A stretch of 64,000 nucleotides of DNA, from positions 62,001-126,000 of the forward strand of contig NZ_CAJHCR010000016.1 in the NCBI RefSeq assembly GCF_904848585.1, read 5' to 3'. A program made the translations under genes and the position numbers. Source of the DNA: Paraburkholderia kirstenboschensis (GTDB taxonomy: Bacteria > Pseudomonadota > Gammaproteobacteria > Burkholderiales > Burkholderiaceae). Under the pieces are notes generated by a model, which worked only from the letters and a program-made list of their open reading frames with translations, did not search any database and was not told the origin of the DNA. Shown piece after piece: positions 26,423-33,950 of this stretch (position 1 is the stretch's first letter; the number at the start of each line of letters is the position of its first letter).

Positions 26423-27064
26423 ATGACCTTCCTGCCCGGCACACGCGCTAACGCGTTCACGCAAGCCCCTCGCGCGGCCTGGGTCAGGTTGCGGCGGCCG
26501 AGCGCACGGCTCGTCGCCTGTACCACGCTGACAGTGGGACTGAACGGCTGCGCGTGGACGCTGATCCAGGCAGCCGACGCCACCGGCTCCGTGATCCAGG
26601 CCGGCTACGCGATTGCCGCCAACTATTCGTCGCCGACCTTTGTGAACGGCCGTCCCGCCGACGTGCGCCATGTTTGCATTGAAGTGAATCAGACGGTGTC
26701 GGTGGGCGACTTCGTGCCGGCGCTGCAACTCGCGCTGGATCGGCGCGGCATTCGTTCGGACGTCTACAATCCCGGCACTTCGCCCGCCGGCTGCGAGGCG
26801 CGCCTCGTCTACAACGCCGCGATCGACTACGGCCGCCGTTCGTTCAGCGACGAGTCGATCCAGTACCTGTCGATCATCGACCTGACGCTCGTGCAGAACG
26901 GCCGCATTCTCGTCACCGCCCGCTATCAGACGGGTGGCCTGAACACCGACCGTTTCTCTTCGGCGTCGACCAAGCTCAATGGACTCATCGACAAGATGGT
27001 CGTCGATCAGACCGACTTCAGCCGCCAGACGCTGCAAACGATTCAGACCTCGCAGGTTAATTGA
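26423..27064 (+). CDS. Putative lipoprotein of unknown function
   Basis: A 213-residue protein with a long basic N-region (AWVRLRRPSARL), a hydrophobic stretch and a lipobox-like LNGC (Cys near 43). The mature part has a periplasmic look, including RHVCIEVNQTVSVGDFVPAL and YLSIIDLTLVQNGRILVTAR. I do not recognise the family. A TTG 33 bases upstream is an alternative start; neither start has a clear ribosome-binding site. It follows the secreted protein by 85 bp and precedes the orphan response regulator by 101 bp. Confidence 0.65.
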   Translation: MTFLPGTRANAFTQAPRAAWVRLRRPSARLVACTTLTVGLNGCAWTLIQAADATGSVIQAGYAIAANYSSPTFVNGRPADVRHVCIEVNQTVSVGDFVPALQLALDRRGIRSDVYNPGTSPAGCEARLVYNAAIDYGRRSFSDESIQYLSIIDLTLVQNGRILVTARYQTGGLNTDRFSSASTKLNGLIDKMVVDQTDFSRQTLQTIQTSQVN

Positions 27065-27165
27065 ACCGAGCTCATTGCTCTCTCTCATTTCTCTCCTTAC
27101 GCAGGAAAGGTTTGGAAAGCATCAGCCGCTTTGCTGCGCACGCGCCGATCACTAAGATGATCTGA

Positions 27166-27909
27166 ATGAACCAATCCATTCTGGTCGTCGACGACGACCC
27201 TGTCGTACGTGAGCTCGTCAGCCAGTATCTGGAAGGGCGCGGCTTCAAGGTCGCCACGCTCGAGCACGGCATGGCGCTACAGCGCAAGCTTCAGGACGAG
27301 CGCCCGGCGCTGATCGTGCTCGACATCATGATGCCCGAGCTCGACGGCATCAGCGCGCTGCGCGCGTTGCGCGTCGCGGGCGACGATATTCCCGTGATCC
27401 TTCTCACTGCGCGCGCGGATCCGATCGACCGCGTGATCGGCCTCGAACTCGGCGCCGACGATTACCTCGGCAAGCCATTCGAACCGAGTGAACTGGTCGC
27501 CCGGATTCGGACGGTGCTGCGGCGTCGCGGCTCGATTGCGCCGAGTGCACCCGAGCAGCGTGCGCCGTATCGCTTTGGCCGCTTCGAAGTCAACTTCCCG
27601 GCGCGCGAACTGCGCCTCGACGGCGAGCGCATCACGCTGCGTTCGAGCGAATTCGCGATGCTCAAAGTGTTCGTCACGCACGCGATGACAGTGCTCACGC
27701 GCGCGCAGTTGCTCGAGAAACTGCACGGCAACAGCGAGGCGCATCGCAATCGCAGTCTCGATGTGTCGATCTGGCGCTTGCGCCGTCTGATCGAAGTCGA
27801 TCCGTCAGAGCCGCGCTATGTGCAAACGGTGTGGGGGCGCGGCTACGTGTTCGTCCCGGACGGCGAAATCGGCGCGGCTGAGCGCGGTCCAACTGCGCTT
27901 TCGCAGTAA
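27166..27909 (+). CDS. OmpR-family response regulator (orphan)
   Basis: A 247-residue regulator with a receiver domain (VVDDDPVVREL; phosphoacceptor Asp near 53 in LIVLDIMMPELDG; Lys in LGKPFEP) and an OmpR-type winged helix (RSLDVSIWRLRRLIEVDP; YVQTVWGRGYVFVPDG). The ending is strikingly OmpR-like. No kinase gene adjoins it. It is a paralogue of the regulator at 30,357-31,097. A near-leaderless promoter (TTGCTG-16-TAAGAT, 27131-27158) may lie just upstream. Confidence 0.93.
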   Translation: MNQSILVVDDDPVVRELVSQYLEGRGFKVATLEHGMALQRKLQDERPALIVLDIMMPELDGISALRALRVAGDDIPVILLTARADPIDRVIGLELGADDYLGKPFEPSELVARIRTVLRRRGSIAPSAPEQRAPYRFGRFEVNFPARELRLDGERITLRSSEFAMLKVFVTHAMTVLTRAQLLEKLHGNSEAHRNRSLDVSIWRLRRLIEVDPSEPRYVQTVWGRGYVFVPDGEIGAAERGPTALSQ

Positions 27910-27990
27910 GCGTGGCGAGAGCGTGGCAAGCGCCGCGGCAACCCGCGGCTCGACTCGGACACGGCGCAGACATAAACAGAGGCGGCGCAA

Positions 27991-28016
27991 ACACGGCGCG
28001 CCGCATTGCGCCGTGT
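27991..28016. terminator. Candidate hairpin between convergent regulator and flgH genes
   Basis: ACACGGCGC (27991-27999) pairs perfectly with GCGCCGTGT (28008-28016) in the gap between the orphan regulator and the convergent flgH. Only a short T-run (TTT on the minus side) follows, so this would be a weak bidirectional terminator at best. Confidence 0.4.
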
Positions 28017-28021
28017 CCACG

Positions 28022-28690
28022 TCAAAAAGTCAGCACGCTGAGAAACATTCGTTGCAGCCAACCCATGGTCGTCGCATCGGAGATCATCCCCACGCCCGCC
28101 TGTTCGATGCGCGCATTCGCGACCTTGCTCGAAGCCACGTAGTTACCTGCTTCGATATCCTTAGGATTGATGACGCCCGACAGACGCAGGCGGTCGCGGT
28201 TTCCGCTCATCGAAATGATCTTTTCACCCGACACCACCAGGTTGCCGGTGGGCATCGTGCCGATCACCGTGACGGCAAGCGTGCCGGTCATGCCGCTCGC
28301 GTCGGTGAGGCTGCCTTGCCCTTTGAACTCGGTGCTTGCTGAGCCGACGTTGAAGAGCCTCGCGAGCCGGGCGGCGGCTCCGCTTGAATGATCGGCGGCA
28401 TCAGCAGTGATGCTGCTTGCGCGGCTCGCCGCTGCCGTCGAGCTATTGTTGCCGCTATATGACTCCGACAGTCGGATCGTGAGCACGTCGCCAATGTGCT
28501 GCGCGCGGGGCGTCTCGTACAGCACCATCAGCGTGCCGGCCTGGTAGATGGCGCCCTGCGTGTTGACGTTCAGCGGCGCGGACACGAGTGGCGGCGCCAT
28601 CGGCGTTTCGACGATCGACTTCTGTCCGCCGGCGCAAGCCGATAGACCCATCACCGCGCACATGGCGACGGCAAAACGAAGCGTAGGCAT
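28022..28690 (-). CDS. flgH: FlgH-like flagellar L-ring lipoprotein (orphan copy)
   Basis: FlgH forms the outer-membrane L ring of the flagellar basal body. The 222-residue precursor has a lipobox GLSAC (Cys 19). It carries the family core GDVLTIRLSES, EFKGQGSLTDASGM, TGTLAVTVIGTMPTGNL and the ending RLSGVINPKDIEAGN. The ATG at 28688-28690 has AGGGAG upstream; the longer frame is rejected. No other flagellar gene is nearby, and it shares a strand with small secreted or lipoprotein genes. It may be a second flgH or a recruited ring protein. Confidence 0.9.
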   Translation of the reverse strand: MPTLRFAVAMCAVMGLSACAGGQKSIVETPMAPPLVSAPLNVNTQGAIYQAGTLMVLYETPRAQHIGDVLTIRLSESYSGNNSSTAAASRASSITADAADHSSGAAARLARLFNVGSASTEFKGQGSLTDASGMTGTLAVTVIGTMPTGNLVVSGEKIISMSGNRDRLRLSGVINPKDIEAGNYVASSKVANARIEQAGVGMISDATTMGWLQRMFLSVLTF

Positions 28691-28756
28691 TGTTTGACTC
28701 CCTGGCCTGATCGGCCTCATCTTCGAGTGCATTGGCTGTAAAGGCCGCATGGCGCA

Positions 28757-29506
28757 TCAACCGGCTTCCGCATCGCTTGCCTGCCACTGCCGCACGACCG
28801 ACTTGACCCACGCGTCCGAACCCTTGAGCAGGTAAGTCAGCGTGCCGTTGCGAGTGCCCGGCAAAAAACACAACGTGATCGAACTGACCGCGTTTTCCCA
28901 TACGTAGACCGGCAGCGCGCCCGGCGCCGACACGTTCTGCGTCGCGTGACGCGGCGGGCCGTAGCGCTCCGCGAGCGCCTCGCGCAAGTCCTCGGCGGTG
29001 ACCTCGTCGATCACGAAGGAGATTTCGTAGAGACGCAGCGCGCTTTGCTCTTCGCGCTGTCCTTCGCTCCGACCTTCGCCTCGTCCCGCGATACGCGCGA
29101 AGCGCAGCACGTGCTCGGCTGCCGGCGCGCCGTCGACCACTGCTTGCGACAACGCCCAACCGTTGTCGTCGCGATGTGCCCAGCGGCACGCGACTGTCAA
29201 ACTCTCGTGCGACTTCAGCCGCATGCCGAGCACGCCCGCCTGCACGTCCGTCTCGCAGACCGGCACACTGCCGATCGGCGTCGCACGCACCTTCGAGCCC
29301 GCGCGGAATTCGTCGAGCGTGATGCCAAGCGCAATGCCGCGGAAAGCGAACGGCGTGTCCTGCGCACGCCGCCGCGCGTCGGCCAAAGCGTCCTTCGATG
29401 CGGGAGCCGCCGCGCTCGCTTCGCGCGCCGCCGGTTGCGCCGGCGCGGTCAGCGAAAACGTGCTGCAAACGAGCGCCAACGCGCAGGCAATCCGTTGGGG
29501 AGTCAT
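28757..29506 (-). CDS. Secreted protein of unknown function
   Basis: A 249-residue protein with a Sec signal peptide (IACALALVCSTFSLTAPAQ). After an Ala-rich linker the mature part begins FAFRGIALGITLDEFR, a motif seen in many small secreted proteins of this group ('f.gi.lG.tl.e.r'). A later segment reads LREALAERYGPPRHA. It resembles a duplicated periplasmic ligand- or partner-binding fold, but I cannot name it. The gene starts three bases after the small lipoprotein gene ends and precedes flgH by 66 bp. Confidence 0.75.
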   Translation of the reverse strand: MTPQRIACALALVCSTFSLTAPAQPAAREASAAAPASKDALADARRRAQDTPFAFRGIALGITLDEFRAGSKVRATPIGSVPVCETDVQAGVLGMRLKSHESLTVACRWAHRDDNGWALSQAVVDGAPAAEHVLRFARIAGRGEGRSEGQREEQSALRLYEISFVIDEVTAEDLREALAERYGPPRHATQNVSAPGALPVYVWENAVSSITLCFLPGTRNGTLTYLLKGSDAWVKSVVRQWQASDAEAG

Positions 29507-29509
29507 GAT

Positions 29510-29707
29510 TCAGTCGATCGCGGATGAACACATGTCGAACGGGCTGGCCGCCGCATGGCCGACGACCGGGATGATTTTCAGCGTGGCTGAAGTGAGCCGG
29601 CAGGGCAGCGCGGCAACGGCGCAGCCGTTGAGCGGCAGCAGCACCGCGCCAAGCGCGAGCCACGCAGCGGCGCGGATGAAACGCTCAAGGAGTCTTGGAG
29701 TCGACAC
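29510..29707 (-). CDS. Small lipoprotein
   Basis: A 65-residue protein with a basic start, a hydrophobic stretch AAWLALGAVLLPLNGC (lipobox LNGC) and a short mature part that ends with a Cys (FDMCSSAID). The start is GTG (29705-29707), preceded by GAGG at proper spacing; no ATG is available. Small lipoproteins of this form are common in Burkholderia-group genomes, with unknown function. It sits between a 63-residue ORF (15 bp away) and the secreted protein gene (3 bp away). Confidence 0.7.
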   Translation of the reverse strand: MSTPRLLERFIRAAAWLALGAVLLPLNGCAVAALPCRLTSATLKIIPVVGHAAASPFDMCSSAID

Positions 29708-29722
29708 GCGAGCCTCGGCAGG

Positions 29723-29914
29723 TCAGGCCGTCGTGTTGACATGGTGGCCGACAAGGCCCGCGGGCATCGAGGGCTGGGGCTGCGTTGCGGAGCTCTTGGC
29801 TTGTGCAGTGCCGGCGGCACTTGCGGAACTGCCCGTAGACGCGGGCTTTTCCGTCGCTTGAGTGGGCGCGACTGCAGAAAAGCGGGTGGAAGTGAGGTTG
29901 CTTGGAACGGTCAT
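29723..29914 (-). CDS. Small Ala/Ser/Thr-rich protein of unknown function
   Basis: A 63-residue ORF beginning MTVPSNLTSTRFSAVAPT and ending GLVGHHVNTTA, without signal peptide or membrane segment. I chose the ATG at 29912-29914 because GAGG lies ~9 bases upstream; an in-frame extension to 30046 looks non-coding. Composition is low-complexity, so coding status is uncertain. Support comes from its spacing, 15 bp before the lipoprotein gene in a tight cluster that ends with flgH. Confidence 0.5.
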   Translation of the reverse strand: MTVPSNLTSTRFSAVAPTQATEKPASTGSSASAAGTAQAKSSATQPQPSMPAGLVGHHVNTTA

Positions 29915-30356
29915 GATGAGCCTCGCGTGGTTGGCGGATATCGGTCTTGCGCCGTCTTTCCCGGACACAGCTGTTGGGCTTTGCCGGCGTGCGGCGCAAC
30001 GTATTGCAGGACGAATCATCCCGCCGCCGGGGCCGCCGCGATGCACGAAGAAAGACGCGCTTTTCGGCGGTTCTTACGACCGGTTTCGAGCGATTTCCAC
30101 TACTTCCTGTTGCGCGCAAATTGTTTCCGAAAGGCGGCCCGCGGCATGAGAATGCCTTCGACGCAATGCGCGACGTTGGTGGCCGCATAGCCACCGCGTT
30201 GCCAACCGCGTTGCCAAATATGGCAGGGGTGAAATATGCTGTGAGCCTTGGGGGACGGGACTTGCGCGCCAACGCGCCGAATCCGCGCAGCGCCGGGTAA
30301 GCATTGGTAAGAAAACAGTCGGCCGCGCGTTGCGCGCGTCAGTCTAGAATTTCGCC
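29915..30356. other. 442-bp divergent intergenic region
   Basis: This gap separates the minus-strand flgH cluster from the plus-strand OmpR/EnvZ-like pair and should hold both promoters. Its frames encode nothing with family resemblance. The ~130 bases before the 63-residue ORF are rich in short stems and purine motifs on the minus strand (GCCGGCAAAGCC, GGGAAAGACGGCGCAAG), so a structured leader is possible. I could not match it to a known riboswitch class. Confidence 0.4.
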
Positions 30357-31097
30357 ATGAATCCACAGGTCCTTATCGTCGACGACGATCCGGTCGTACG
30401 CGATCTGCTTTGCAAGTTCTTGCAGTCGAACGGCTTCGACGCGTCGGTGCTGCATGACGGCACCCATCTCCAGCGCCGGCTCGAGCGCGAACGGCCATCG
30501 GTCGTCGTGCTCGACATCATGATGCCGAACACCGACGGCCTACGCGCGCTCACCGCGCTGCGCGCCGCCGGTGACGACATTCCGGTGATCTTCGTCACGG
30601 CGCGCGGCACGGTGGCCGACCGCATAGTCGGGCTCTCGCTCGGGGCAGACGACTATCTGACCAAGCCGTTCGATCCGCGCGAACTGCTCGCGCGCATCCA
30701 CACGGTTCTGCGCCGCCGCGGCCCGTCGACCACGAGCGCGCCGGAAGCGCGCAAACCATACAGGTTCGGCCCGTTCGAACTGGACTTCGCCACGCGCTCG
30801 CTGTCGCGTGCGGACTCGAAGCTCCCGTTGCGCGACAGTGAGTTCGCGCTCCTGAAGATCTTCGTGAACAATCCGTATAAGGTGTTGTCGCGCGTGCTGA
30901 TTCACGACCTCGTGCATCGCGACAATCTCGCATTCCGCGACCGCAGTCTCGACGTGCCGATCTGGCGGCTGCGCCGCGTGATCGAGGACGACCCGTCCAA
31001 TCCGTGCTACGTGCAAACGGTGCGCGGCAAGGGTTACGTATTCGTGCCCGATGCGGACGGCACGCCGTTCTCCGACGAGGCCGCCTCGAACGCATGA
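30357..31097 (+). CDS. OmpR-family response regulator
   Basis: A 246-residue regulator with receiver motifs IVDDDPVVRDL, Asp near 53 in VVVLDIMMPNTDG and Lys in LTKPFDP. The winged helix ends RSLDVPIWRLRRVIEDDPSN and YVQTVRGKGYVFVPD. It is encoded with an EnvZ-like kinase whose ATG overlaps its stop (31094-31097). It closely resembles the orphan regulator at 27,166 (same length, same C-terminal pattern), so the two probably arose by duplication. Confidence 0.94.
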   Translation: MNPQVLIVDDDPVVRDLLCKFLQSNGFDASVLHDGTHLQRRLERERPSVVVLDIMMPNTDGLRALTALRAAGDDIPVIFVTARGTVADRIVGLSLGADDYLTKPFDPRELLARIHTVLRRRGPSTTSAPEARKPYRFGPFELDFATRSLSRADSKLPLRDSEFALLKIFVNNPYKVLSRVLIHDLVHRDNLAFRDRSLDVPIWRLRRVIEDDPSNPCYVQTVRGKGYVFVPDADGTPFSDEAASNA

Positions 31098-32416
31098 GAA
31101 ACCCGCTGAACACGCTGTTCGGCAGAATGGCGTTGCTTTCGACGGCGGTGCTATTCGCGATTCAGGCCGGCTGGTTCGTTCTCGTGGTGATGCAGCCGCC
31201 GCGCCATGAAATCGACGGCTTCGCGCGCGGCATCGTGCTGGTGCTGCAGGCGATCAACGGTGAGCCGATCAAGGGCGCCGCGCTCGCGCCCGCCATGCGC
31301 GTGCATCTCGTTCCGACCTGGAACATGCCGCCGAGCATCCATTTGCACGAACCGACGGAACATCTCGTCGTCGAATTGGCGCGGCACCTGCGTGACAATC
31401 TCCCGCCCGGCACGCAGATCGCCGTCGACGACCTGCGTCCGCCGCAACTGTGGGTGTTGTTTCCCGGCAAGTCGAACTGGGTGGTGTTGCCGGTCGACCT
31501 TCCGCCGCCGCCGCGCTTTCTGATTGAATCCATTTCGATGCTGGCCGCCGCGCTGATCCTGTCGCTGTTCGCGGTCTGGCAGATGCAGCGCCCGCTTTCG
31601 CGCGTCGCCGACGCCGCGCGTGAGTTCGGTTCGGGCGTCCGGCCGGAGCCCGTCACGGTGCAAGGCCCGCGCGAACTGCGCGATCTGATTGGCTCGTTCA
31701 ACGACATGATGCGGCGCCTGAACGAAGCCGGCGACGATCAGGCCGTCATGCTCGCCGGTGTCGCCCACGACCTGAAAGCGCCGCTCACGCGCCTGAAGTT
31801 GCGCGCGAGCGTGCTGGTAGAGGAAAGCGAACGTGCGGGCTTGATACGCGATGTGGACTCGCTAACGAACATCGTCCAGCAGTTTCTCGAATTCGCCGGC
31901 CAATCCGCCGACGCGGGGCCTGCAGTAGAGGTCGACGAGTTCCTGCGCGAACAGTTTTCCGCCAGCGACAGCGTCGCCGAACATACGGACAGCGGCGACA
32001 CCATGGACAGCACTTCCAGCACCGACGAGACGCCGCTCTTCGCGCTCGATCTGCGCGCGGGCCCGTCGTTCACGCTGCCGCGCACGCTGCTTGACCGGCT
32101 CGTGACGAACCTCGTAGATAACGCTTTGGAACACGGCGCGCCGCCCGTCGACATCGCCACCGAGCGCAGCGACGGACATTGGATCATCAGAGTGCGCGAC
32201 CATGGCGCGGGCATTCCCGACGAGCGCATTGCCGCGGCGATGAAACCATTCGTGCGGCTCGACGCCGCGCGCGGCGGCGAAGGCCATTGCGGCCTCGGCC
32301 TCGCGATCGTCGCGCGGCTTGCGCACGATCGCGGCGGACGTTGCCATGTACGCAATCACACGCAAGGCGGTCTGGAGGTGTGTATCGAACTGCCGGCGGC
32401 GTCGGCGTCCACATAA
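31094..32416 (+). CDS. EnvZ-like sensor histidine kinase with HDxxA H-box
   Basis: A 440-residue inner-membrane kinase. Two hydrophobic segments (~residues 12-33 and 143-165) flank a ~110-residue periplasmic domain. Next come a HAMP domain, an H-box AGVAHDLKAPLTRLKL (His 225), N box NLVDNALEHG, G1 VRDHGAGIPDE and G2 GHCGLGLAIV. The residue usually Thr or Asn four places after His is Ala 229; in EnvZ this position matters for phosphatase activity. It overlaps the regulator gene by 4 bp, so the start is secure. Confidence 0.93.
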   Translation: MRNPLNTLFGRMALLSTAVLFAIQAGWFVLVVMQPPRHEIDGFARGIVLVLQAINGEPIKGAALAPAMRVHLVPTWNMPPSIHLHEPTEHLVVELARHLRDNLPPGTQIAVDDLRPPQLWVLFPGKSNWVVLPVDLPPPPRFLIESISMLAAALILSLFAVWQMQRPLSRVADAAREFGSGVRPEPVTVQGPRELRDLIGSFNDMMRRLNEAGDDQAVMLAGVAHDLKAPLTRLKLRASVLVEESERAGLIRDVDSLTNIVQQFLEFAGQSADAGPAVEVDEFLREQFSASDSVAEHTDSGDTMDSTSSTDETPLFALDLRAGPSFTLPRTLLDRLVTNLVDNALEHGAPPVDIATERSDGHWIIRVRDHGAGIPDERIAAAMKPFVRLDAARGGEGHCGLGLAIVARLAHDRGGRCHVRNHTQGGLEVCIELPAASAST

Positions 32417-32555
32417 GGCACTGGCACTGGCTGATGCCGCAAACGAGCGCCGCCGCCGATGCGCTTGATGCGCTTACGTCACCTTACCGGATCGTCTATC
32501 GCGTGGCCTGCGGCCGTATAGTTGGCCCCGGCAACCTCGATGCCGCCCTTCTCAG

Positions 32556-32586
32556 TCCGCCCGCTTATTCGGGGCGGATTTTTTTT
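32556..32586 (+). terminator. Rho-independent terminator after the kinase gene
   Basis: TCCGCCC (32556-32562) pairs with GGGCGGA (32572-32578), followed directly by eight T residues. It closes the regulator-kinase operon 140 bp after the stop codon. The remaining bases of the gap hold nothing I can support. Confidence 0.85.
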
Positions 32587-32657
32587 GCACGCGGTTTTAT
32601 GCGCGGGTTCTATGCGCGGGTTTTTCCGGCTCTCAGGAAGGACCTTTCCCTGCGCCG

Positions 32658-33602
32658 TCAGACGACAAGCCGGCTACGCAGACTTTCAATAGCCGACTCC
32701 GACACGCCAAGGCCTTCGGTCAGATAGCGCGTCATCGTGCCGTAGCTTGCCTGCACCTGATCGAAGCCCGCCTGCAGAAAGCTCTCCTGAACGCCGAGCA
32801 AGGGCTCCTGGATCGCGGCGAGCGCATCGCCGTCCTGCGCACGCAAAGTTTCTTTCTGCGACCTGATCGCCTGTGCGCGATAGACGTTGCTCAACAGGTA
32901 GTCCTGCATGATGACGTCGAGCGGCACGTTAGCAATGCTCTGCAGCAACGCGGCAACCCAACCCGCGCGATCCTTACCGGCGTTCGAATGGAAGAGTTGC
33001 GCGCCCGTGCCGTCCGCCAGCTGGCGCAGCAGCGCGCCGTAGTTCGCCCGCTGCGCGCCGCCGGTTACATAGGCGCGAGCCTCGGACTCCATGAACGCCG
33101 CCGCGCCGCCCGCCGAATTGAAAGCTGGCGTGATGAAGTCGCGCACGCCAAGTACGTTCAACGTTTGCGATACCGTGGCACGAGGCAAGTTATCTGCCGT
33201 CCGCTCGATCTCGCCTGGGGTGCGCAAATCGAAGACGCTGGCAATGCCGAGACTTTCGATCTCCGTCTGGTCAGCCACGCTGAGCGCGAGCACGTTGGCG
33301 CGAAAGAACACGCCCCGGCGCATCGTTTTCCCGTCGACGGTCGGATAGCCTGCGGCTGCGCCCGCGACATCGCGGAAATTGTCGACCGAGGCCAATCGCG
33401 GCGTTTCGCCCTGCTCGTTATCGAGGTTGCCGCCGCCGCATGCGGAGAGCAGCGAACCGCTGATGCCGGACACCAGCAGCACGCTTGCGGAACGCTTCAG
33501 AAACGTCCGGCGCGACCCGCACGCGGCAAGTTGGCGCACGGGCGCGGCCGCGCGCGCAAAGCGGCGGCGAGGTTCCGGGCAGATTTTCGCGGTGGCGGAC
33601 AT
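32658..33602 (-). CDS. Tat-exported lipoprotein, tyrosine-phosphatase family, Cys-to-Ser active site
   Basis: A 314-residue protein of the Y_phosphatase3 (PF13350-type) family. It shows LASVDNFRDVAG, the GVFFRANVLALS segment, FDLRTPGEIE and the P-loop region. The expected HCxxGKDR loop reads HSNAGKDR (residues 205-212); the codon is TCG, so the nucleophilic Cys is Ser and normal phosphatase chemistry is not expected. The N-terminus has a Tat motif SRRTFLKR and a lipobox LLSAC (Cys 55). I start at ATG 33600-33602. It is convergent with the kinase gene. Confidence 0.88.
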   Translation of the reverse strand: MSATAKICPEPRRRFARAAAPVRQLAACGSRRTFLKRSASVLLVSGISGSLLSACGGGNLDNEQGETPRLASVDNFRDVAGAAAGYPTVDGKTMRRGVFFRANVLALSVADQTEIESLGIASVFDLRTPGEIERTADNLPRATVSQTLNVLGVRDFITPAFNSAGGAAAFMESEARAYVTGGAQRANYGALLRQLADGTGAQLFHSNAGKDRAGWVAALLQSIANVPLDVIMQDYLLSNVYRAQAIRSQKETLRAQDGDALAAIQEPLLGVQESFLQAGFDQVQASYGTMTRYLTEGLGVSESAIESLRSRLVV

Positions 33603-33705
33603 TAGGCGATTAGATGTAGCAGGCGCAAGTGTGAGCAAATAATGTGCAGCCGATGCGCTGCGCGCGCAGTGTAACGGTGTTCATTATTCTTTTGGTTACG
33701 GCGTA

Positions 33706-33840
33706 TTAGTTCGTAAGCAACGGCTTTCGCGGGATTTCGTCGTCCTGCATGCGTTGGTCGGTACGCAGTCCGGGATGCCATCGCCAGATCCGTTTCTTAC
33801 GCATCTCGTCTGTTATCTGCTGCTTACCGCTTGATGCCAT
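33706..33840 (-). CDS. Possible small basic protein (uncertain)
   Basis: A 44-residue ORF rich in charged residues (MRKKRIWRWHPGLRTDQRM), lying in the 348-bp gap between the phosphatase-like gene and the MFS gene. There is no clear ribosome-binding site and no family match I can recall. The gap is AT-richer than its surroundings and probably mainly regulatory for the divergent genes. I keep this entry only as a possibility. Confidence 0.22.
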   Translation of the reverse strand: MASSGKQQITDEMRKKRIWRWHPGLRTDQRMQDDEIPRKPLLTN

Positions 33841-33950
33841 GTTCGCTGCCAATTTTGACCACAACTGGCCGCATCTTGCCTCGTCCCCGTAGAATAGAAC
33901 TACCTCCCACGAGCCGCTGGCACACAAAAAACCAGGAGAACACAACAAAC

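Noticed and set aside
29950..30020. c-di-GMP-I (GEMM) riboswitch
   Set aside because: Some short motifs look alike, but the GNRA-capped P2 hairpin and the downstream tetraloop-receptor stem are not in place.
33840..33948. 80-codon version of the small ORF upstream of the MFS gene
   Set aside because: The extension covers the MFS promoter and leader and begins inside its ribosome-binding region.
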